Shown piece after piece: positions 13,308 through 20,900 of a stretch of 22,284 nt of DNA (the first letter of the stretch is position 1; each line of letters begins with the position of its first letter). This stretch comes from a virus, in the IMG/VR virus record IMGVR_UViG_3300006790_000125, positions 1 through 22,284 of that record. One strand, 5' to 3'. The notes beneath the pieces were generated by a model. That model did not search any database, had not been told where the DNA came from, and saw nothing but the letters and a program-made list of their open reading frames with translations. The position numbers and the translations under genes were made by a program.

Positions 13308-13474
13308 TGAGTGTAAAAGAATTTTTGAACACACTAAAACAATTTGATAGTAATATGGAAATTCAATTTTACTATTTAAAAGACCACAACTTAAATAATT
13401 GTGAATTAGAATCAATACTTGATGCCGATGGTCAGATAGAAATCACAATCGAAGAAAGTGAGGTGGAATGATGA
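13287..13474 (+). repeat. 24-bp direct repeat at ends of two adjacent genes
   Basis: Copies at 13287-13310 and 13451-13474 differ at one position. Each encodes the end of a protein (EESEVE plus stop), supplies the GAGGTGG ribosome binding site, and contains the overlapping ATG of the next gene. This points to a duplicated coupling cassette. Confidence 0.7.
13307..13471 (+). CDS. hypothetical acidic protein, 54 aa, ends EESEVE
   Basis: Starts at the TGATG overlap with the upstream gene. The 54 residues (MSVKEFLNTLKQFDSNMEIQFYYL...) form a helix followed by strands and an acidic tail identical over six residues (EESEVE) to that of the preceding protein. No family recognised. The repeat shared by both genes' ends provides its translation-coupling sequence and suggests that gene ends were duplicated. 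Confidence 0.55.
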   Translation: MSVKEFLNTLKQFDSNMEIQFYYLKDHNLNNCELESILDADGQIEITIEESEVE

Positions 13475-13698
13475 AGCTAATAGCAGTACTTGATATTCCT
13501 GCATCAAACATTTTAACCCATACATTGCCTATCGAAGATATGTTAAAAACAAACTACGATAATCAAAACGAATTGTATGTATCATTTAGAAAAAAAGTTC
13601 CTGAAGGCAGGTATGGGCTTGCGATATCAAAAGACGCAAGTGGAAAACATCCCTTGACAATTATAGACACACAAATATTGGATAGGGGTGCTAATTAG
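13471..13698 (+). CDS. hypothetical protein, 75 aa
   Basis: Start at the second of two tandem ATGs, which sits in the same position relative to GAGGTGG as the start in the first repeat copy; the ATG three bases earlier is alternative. The 75-residue product is mixed alpha-beta (MKLIAVLDIPASNIL ... ELYVSFRKKVPEGRYGLAISKD) and unrecognised. It is the last gene of the long early operon and converges with the integrase gene 40 bases away. Confidence 0.55.
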   Translation: MKLIAVLDIPASNILTHTLPIEDMLKTNYDNQNELYVSFRKKVPEGRYGLAISKDASGKHPLTIIDTQILDRGAN

Positions 13699-13738
13699 AG
13701 GCAAAATAGAATGGCATTTCTATAATTAAATCCAAAAC

Positions 13739-14662
13739 CTAAAGACTAAATTCTTCTACTTCTGTAACAAGTAATGGGGCATAATGACGTTCTGTAGTCA
13801 GAACTGATTTGTGCCCCAATAGTTTCGACACCTGATATATAGGGACACCTTGCTTGATTAAATTCCAACCAAAAGTCCTTCTTAAATCATGAAACTGAGT
13901 ATCCTCTATTCCCGCATCAACAGCAAACCGCTTATAATATTTACTTAAATGTGATTTACTATAATTCCAAAATTTCCAATTGCATTGTTCTAAAATATCC
14001 TGAGCTTGACCATTGATTTTAATAATACGTTCAGCTCCACCCTTTTTAATAACTTTTAAATAACATCTATCTCCCGACCGATGTAACTTTTTTATGTTCG
14101 GAGCATTAATCTCTTTAAGACGAGCACCAGTGTAATATGCGAACATAACTGCGCATTTGAAGGTAAGCGGCCTTAAAACAGCAAATATGCGCCTTATTTC
14201 ACCATTACTGAGCACTCGAATCCGACCCTCAGAGTTTGTTTTGCCCTTCAGTGGCTTTATATCATACCCATTCTTTATACACCATCTTGCAAAGATATTC
14301 CAATCACGGCGGACTGCATTTACTCTGGATATGCTACATTTCTTGGGAAGCTTATTACGGTAATAGTAATACACATTAACTTTGTAGGTTTTATAAGTTG
14401 CATCGCTCCACCTTGATTTATTCTCATCCAGCCATTTGGTAATTAAGCTGGGATAATGTGGATTTTTGCGCCCTTCTTTTTTTAAACGATAGTATTCCGA
14501 AATAATTTTATGCTGTATTTCAGTAGCACGCTTATTTACTTTGTGTGGATCTGTTAATCCAGTAGACCCTACAATTAAATCACCACGAATCATTTGGCGG
14601 AACTGGATCGTCCCGCCAGTTTTAAAGTAGAAATTCTTTTTTAATACACCTTTTTGTGCCAT
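13739..14662 (-). CDS. int: tyrosine recombinase integrase
   Basis: A phage-type tyrosine site-specific recombinase (311 aa from the first ATG at 14674, 307 from the ATG at 14662). Numbering from the longer form: Arg185 in YYTGARLKEI, a KKGG beta-hairpin lysine near 211, HDLRR (His262, Arg265), LGHK (His288) and the nucleophile Tyr298 in RHYAP. The full R-K-HxxR-H-Y set is intact. A SAM-like core-binding domain lies at about residues 75-150. Neither ATG has a clear Shine-Dalgarno sequence. The shorter start is preferred because the longer one lies inside a 20-nt repeat shared with the other side of the tRNA copy. The gene reads away from the adjacent partial tRNA-Leu, the expected attachment site. 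It would catalyse integration and excision. Confidence 0.9.
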   Translation of the reverse strand: MAQKGVLKKNFYFKTGGTIQFRQMIRGDLIVGSTGLTDPHKVNKRATEIQHKIISEYYRLKKEGRKNPHYPSLITKWLDENKSRWSDATYKTYKVNVYYYYRNKLPKKCSISRVNAVRRDWNIFARWCIKNGYDIKPLKGKTNSEGRIRVLSNGEIRRIFAVLRPLTFKCAVMFAYYTGARLKEINAPNIKKLHRSGDRCYLKVIKKGGAERIIKINGQAQDILEQCNWKFWNYSKSHLSKYYKRFAVDAGIEDTQFHDLRRTFGWNLIKQGVPIYQVSKLLGHKSVLTTERHYAPLLVTEVEEFSL

Positions 14663-14665
14663 GAA

Positions 14666-14685
14666 TTGTACCATATTTGTACTAG
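14666..14685. repeat. direct repeat copy 1 beside integrase start
   Basis: TTGTACCATATTTGTACTAG matches 14850-14869 at 19 of 20 positions. The unit is itself a near-tandem pair of TTGTACC-like boxes. It is a candidate integrase arm site or an operator over the integrase start. Confidence 0.6.
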
Positions 14686-14717
14686 CACTATTTTGGGGTA
14701 CAGTAAAAAAGAACTCG

Positions 14718-14794
14718 TGCCCGAGGAGAGACTCGAACTCTCACGGCTTATTCAGCCAACGGATTTTAAGTCCGTCATGTCTACCAATTCCATC
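14718..14794 (-). tRNA. 5'-truncated tRNA-Leu(UAA), probable attP
   Basis: Reading the minus strand from 14794, the sequence has the D arm (ATGGAATTGGTAGACAT), an anticodon stem ACGGA/TCCGT with loop CTTAAAA (anticodon UAA, 14766-14768), a class II variable arm GGCT/AGCC, T arm GAGAG-TTCGAGT-CTCTC, and the 3' acceptor strand CTCGGGC plus discriminator A. The matching 5' acceptor strand (GCCCGAG) is absent: the bases upstream (AATCTTC) do not pair. The base after the discriminator is followed by CGA rather than CCA. So this is not a working tRNA but a 3' tRNA segment of the kind phages carry as attP to rebuild the host gene on integration. The integrase is 44-56 bp away. Confidence 0.8.
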
Positions 14795-14849
14795 CGAAGA
14801 TTTCACGAAGATAGAATTGATTGGTACTGCCCCTTAAATACTAGATAAT

Positions 14850-14869
14850 TTGTACCATATTTGTACCAG
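14850..14869. repeat. direct repeat copy 2, other side of tRNA segment
   Basis: TTGTACCATATTTGTACCAG, 184 bp from the first copy and in the same orientation, so the two bracket the partial tRNA-Leu. This is the layout expected for paired arm-type sites of a phage attP. Confidence 0.6.
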
Positions 14870-14905
14870 TAACTTATGGCAGCTTAAATATCAAAGTAAA
14901 GTAGA

Positions 14906-17900
14906 TTAGTAAAAGCCAGGTGCGTAGCCAGGTGCTTTTTTACCTTCCAGTATATCTTCTTTCAATCGTCCCATACGATGTAGTGGTACACCAGTTACAA
15001 ATTCACCTACCAGAGCGGGACTTTGTATTGCACCTATAACATCTCGTGTTAAAAGACCGAACGGGAAGTAACTGACCAAAGTATAATTAGCAAAGCGTTC
15101 CCAGTTACCTGTCCATATATTACCAAATACAGCCTCTGGACCTCGCAATATTGAAGGCATAAACTCATGCAGTGGGGCAATGGCTCTTGGAAGGGCACCA
15201 TAGAAAGCACGCTCTCGCTGTTCATCACTACCAAAAAGCCAGTCAGAGGTATCTTGGAAGTAAGAGTACGGAGCGGGCAGAGAGTAATCGAACATAGTGT
15301 ACGGCAGTAACTTCGCAAGGCCGATCATAAAAAGATCGGCCGTTATCATACGCTGAAGCCTGTCAAACTCCTTAGATCCAGGTCTATAACCAGCATATTT
15401 AGCCTCTTTATATACATCTTTCCTGAATTTGACAGAGTTCCATGCCCAGAGCTTGAAACGAGAGAAAACCTTACCAGCAGAAGTACGTGCAAAGGGAGAC
15501 CTGAATGGCGCACTGTAAAGAAACTGACTTGCTTTCACGCCCTTTTTAGCCTGTTGAATTAAATAAGGGTCGTTTAAGTCATACTCAACAGGACTCATAC
15601 TATCTCGTATAGCCAAATAACTTGCTTTAAATGTATTCGTTCTTAGAAAGAGTTCCGACCTTCCCATAAACTGAGAAGCCACATCCATTGCTTTTGCACC
15701 AATATTATGTCGTTTAGCTAAATCTCTAAGACGCACATTATATATATTGTCCTCACCACCAGTTTTCGCTTTTTCAACTGCAAGCTTTGAAGCGTCTTTT
15801 GCAAACGCACCCCAATTGGGCTCTCTTTTCATACCCAGATACCCCAATTCATAACGAATCATTTCTTCTACAACACCAAGCTCATAAACCCAATTATCTA
15901 CATCTTTCATTGTCTTGAATCGCGGGTCGATCGATTGCCACATCTCTATATTGCGTGCGTTTCTTATCGGTGTAGCGCCATTGTAAACCCAAGAGTTTGT
16001 CCCGCCACCAAATACGTTATTCACAACCACCTTCATTCTTGCCAATAGGGTGGCAAGCTGATACTTACCTTCCAATTGCGAGTATTGACGCATTTTACCT
16101 GAAAAGAAGTTCATATTCTCTTTAATTGGCTTACCTTCTGCATCATATCGTACACCAAAGAGTTCTTGCTGCTTACTCCACCACTCCTCAAACCCCTCTC
16201 TTGATTTGGGATTAAACAGATCCATCTGCCCATTGGTCTCAATGCCTTTTTGACGCTTTTTATATAGTTCTTTTAGAAAAGCACTGGGTTTAGACCGCCC
16301 TGAAAGCTTATCAACAAGCTTATATACAGACTTTTTGCTATATAAATACTGATCAGATGTATACCACCATGGTGTACGCTTTATATTCAACGCTTCACTA
16401 TTAAGCATTTCTTCAGATACCGTAGATGGTGCATTGGCAACATCTCGTGCAAATATTCGCATATAATGCTCCCAATCCTTACTGTATTTACCCATAGGTG
16501 ATTTTACAGAGAAGTCCCTAATTAACTTTTTAGATAGGACAGCGCTTAATTCAGACCCAATTGCATGCTGGATAGCACCAATATAGTTACCTATCTCTGA
16601 AATATGCCTTGAATACCCATCGAAGTTCACTGTCCTTCTAAGCATATTACCTGGTCTTTTACCACCACCCAACGCAGATAAATGCCTTAGTCCCCTATCT
16701 CCAGCTAAGTCTGTTAAAAGAAGTGAGTCTTTTGCATGATCTGCAATACCGCCATCCTCTTTCGTAGCATCTTCAATTAATTTTTCTTTGCGTTTTATAA
16801 GCGCATCATGGGCTTTTTCTGCCTCTTCCTTTGAATTGACAGTACGATTAATCTTATCAGCATGCTCTAAAATTTCACGATTTATAACCTCTTCATCAAA
16901 ATTCAAGTGAGGCATATAATTCTCTCTAAATCCAATAGGCTGAAAGCCTGTCATTGGATCATGGCGTCGCTTTTGACGAATATATAATGGCATATTGATC
17001 TTACGTTCCGCTAGTGCAATATCATGGAGGTATTGACTATACATATCAGTAGACTCTTTCCATGGTACATAACCTCTTTGCGGACCCATACTTTCATTCA
17101 TGACATTTTTACGCTGGAAATAATTCATAAACTCACCTATGCGCTGCAATGTGTCTTCATTTGACATCTGATTCTTTGAAAGATTGTGCTTTTGATAGGC
17201 TTTATAAGCTTCTTGGCGTATAGCCATACCACGACTAAGAACACCATAGCGATTTAAATAGTACTTAACGTCTGCTTCCCACTTAGTTTCCCAACCCGCA
17301 GAAAGTTTATCTCCTTTGAACATGTTATAAAGATTGTTTAAATATTTAACTGCATCACCCTGGATTAATCTTGTGCCAGTCTTATTATTAAAAAACTCAA
17401 ATAAAGGTATTCGATTGCCCGCATCATCTTTAAATAGGTTTTCAATAGCTTTAAGCTGGTAGACCTCTTTTAAAGTACGCTTATAGTCTATATCATACTG
17501 AGGTACTTCATTCGATTTCTTCTTTTTATTATTCCAAGCATCTAAGGAATGATTTTTAATATCAGTCTCTCTATTGATTAAATGTGCCTCTTCGAGACTA
17601 ATATGTCGTCCTTTTTTATTTACAATAGCACCAGGCAAGGTTAGTGGAGAAATGAAGTGCTTTATAAGGTGGGTAGTAGGAATCTCAGTAACATCGATTT
17701 CACCCTGAGAAGTCTTAACTATCTTATCACTACTGGTTTTCTTTATAATACCCCGAAGAATGTTGATAAAATCATTACCGAGCTTTATACGTTGATTATA
17801 TGTATCAAGCATGACTTCGCCTATCTTCTCTTTCATAGAGTTTATGACCTCTCTAGCTTCGTAATGCTTTGTTTTTCCATCGATAGTATAACTGTATTTT

Positions 17901-20900
17901 TCACCCTGCAGCTTTTCATAGGTCTCAATCGCATCTTCCAAGCGCTTCTTAAACTTTGCGCTATTTTCACTATCTACAATATGCTCTGTGGATACTTTAT
18001 ACTCGTTTTTTACCTTATGTATCTTACCCTCAGCTTCAATCTCTCTCCATGCAACATCCACCAAATCGTCAATTTTGTTTTCTTTAGACTTAGATCCATT
18101 TATAATGCGGGATCCAAGTTTTTCCTGGAGAGCGTCTTCAATAATATTCCGCATACCTGATGTATACTCTGCAATACCATAATTGGAATCAATTAACATC
18201 TGAAAGTGAGACGTAGGTGCCCAAGACTTGTATTTACCATACTCACGAACTTGTTTAAATTTGCCTGGGTTATCTGGATCAGGGACTCGAACCCATTTCC
18301 ATGCCCGTGTTTGTCGTTCAATAAGATTAAAATCATTTTTTAGGTGATCAAAAGCAGTAGACTCAGACATTTTAACCCAGTGACCAAGGGAGGGTTTTAA
18401 AACACCCTTCTCGTCTATTTCTTTCCAAAAGCCAGCAAACTTACTCAGCTTACCACGGGTAAAGAAGCGGAAGAGACCAGAACCATTAACTACGTCATCT
18501 AAGAAGCGCTCAAACCCAGCCAAGTCCATTTTATCATAAGACCTGGGATCCGCCTTACCAGAAACCTGAGCAAACCAACTGGAGATAAACTTTTGAAGTT
18601 TATCTCCTTTAATACCTGTGTGCTCAGAAAGAACCTTGAGCAACTTACTAATTCTATTATAGCGACCTTGCATATCAGCACTAAGGTCTTTCACGGCGAT
18701 TTTAGGCTTTAAAAATTCAATATCCTCTACTGTGTTCTGTAACTTTGCAGCTTCATTAACCAGTTTGGCTGTAGGATCCTTACTGAAAAATGCCTCAACA
18801 TCACTAATCTTTGGTCTTGTCCCACGAAGTGTAAATATTTCATGCATATTATCATTAAATCGCTGAAGTACTGGTTTTGAAACCAATTGCGGTACAAAGA
18901 AAAATGACTGTGTTTTTCCATCCTTATTAATAGCGCCCAGCAGATAGGAGTCAAAAAACTCTCTTAATCCTTTTTCGGTAACCTCAGGATCTGATTCACG
19001 CTTATTGCGATTGATATAATCTACAGCCATGGCAATTTTACTTTTTACACTAGCTGGTCCATCACCATTTAAAATCTCATTTACCCGATCTAATGCAGTT
19101 TGATTTGGACTTGCCTCTTCAACCTCTTTAGCTTTTCGATAAATATCTCTAAATTCGTTTTTAACAGCAGTAGCCCAATCCATGAAATGCTTATTTAAAC
19201 TGACTAACTGATCTGAGCCTCCATCTTTTTTATATCGAGGTAAGTCTGCATCAAACTTGATACCATGTATTGAGCCTGTATCATTAATAGTTTTTAATGT
19301 AGCCAAGTCCCTAAAGTCATTACTGATAAAATCATTAATCTCTTTAATATATCTCTTTAGGAAAATCTCACGCTGGGTCTCTGACTGTAAATATTTTTCA
19401 TTATACGCCTTAGATTTTTTAAGAAAGTTTCCAGGCTTTTTACCTAGGACATGTTCTTCTACAAACTTATTGAATACATCTTTATTGGCTGCCATTCGCT
19501 TAATACCCTCTGCAGTAGCTAAATTAAACGGCTGTTCGAACAAGAGCCTATTGGACCTATCTGCAGTATAATACCTGGATAGTATATTCATTCGCTTTAC
19601 AAGCTGAGCAAATGGAACACCTTTAAAGTCATTACCAACATACCTACGCAATTCTGTGTTATCTTTTATAATCCTATTAATCTTCTTCATAAAATCAGAA
19701 AAACCGCGTGTATTCATCTGCAGCCTTTCAAAATAAGAATCACTGTAATCTAACTGCTTAATTGTATCTGATAGCGTACGGTAAACTGACTGGTCCCACT
19801 TAGGATGGTTTTCAGCAGCAGTAATTACATCACGCCGCTCCCAACTCATTCCTGTGCGCCAATCTTTCCCAAAGAATTTATTGACTGTATCGGCAAATTC
19901 GCCGATAGGCGAATCCTTATAATTAATGAAGTAATCAGAAAACCCGAAGAATTTTTCTATACCCTTACTATTAAGCTTAATACGTTTTCCGCTAGGATCT
20001 GTGACATAGAGCGCTTCAAAACCTGATTCGAACAGAATGCGCTTTAGCACCTCTGGCTTTACCAGTTTACCATACTTTGCAACGTCTACCGTAACTGTTA
20101 CAGCAGCCATACCGTGGAGCTTTAAATCCATCTCACTCTTTTTAGGGACAAACTCAAGCTTAAAGCCGTTCTTATCAGTGTGGAATAGCTTCCCGCCTTT
20201 TTGCTGTCTAGCCACATTATAAAGCATCCGCATTTGAGTCTTGGCATTAACAGCAATACCTCGCATAACTGTACCTGCGTTTTGAATAGTGCTAGCAGTA
20301 TGCATGCGGAGGAATGGGTCAAACATACCTGCAAAACTATCTCTACCCTGAACCTTATCCTTAACGATGTATCTTTGTATTACTTTGTCATATCCGCCAT
20401 GCTTTTTATCTGCATACTCCATAATCTCATGGAAGTCATTTTTAAATGCATCTCCAACACGGTGAAACTCCTTTGGAAGAGAGTTCACGTAAATCATTGC
20501 AGAGTCAATATCTAAATCTGCACCACCTAAACGACGCATAATCTTAGGGTGAAGTAGAACACCGCCACCTTTAATACCTGTAAATCCAGCAAATTCTAAG
20601 TCAGCAAGACCAGACACACTATCAATAGGTGTCCTAACCACTAAAGAGCGCATGCGTTCAGCCATCTGCTGTTTCGCAACTGTGCCCTCTTTTTCGTTTA
20701 GATAATACTCCCATTGCTTAAATAGCGTACCCTTAACAAGCTTTCCTTTGTTATTAAGTACTAGCATTGGAAAGTCTCTAAAGTTATCATCGAGGAAGAA
20801 AATATTCTCTTCTTTGATCAATCTTGAAGTGTTGCCATTGGGCGACTCTCTTTGTGCTAGGTCTAGACTATAATGTCGCATAATAGCTTTGGCACCTTGC

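Noticed and set aside
14718-14794. Functional tRNA-Leu gene
   Set aside because: The 5' acceptor strand cannot pair with the 3' strand, so no full cloverleaf forms.
17657-18182. Plus-strand frames of up to 167 codons inside the giant gene
   Set aside because: They are antisense to a continuous coding frame with conserved motifs, lack ribosome binding sites and have low-complexity hydrophobic content.
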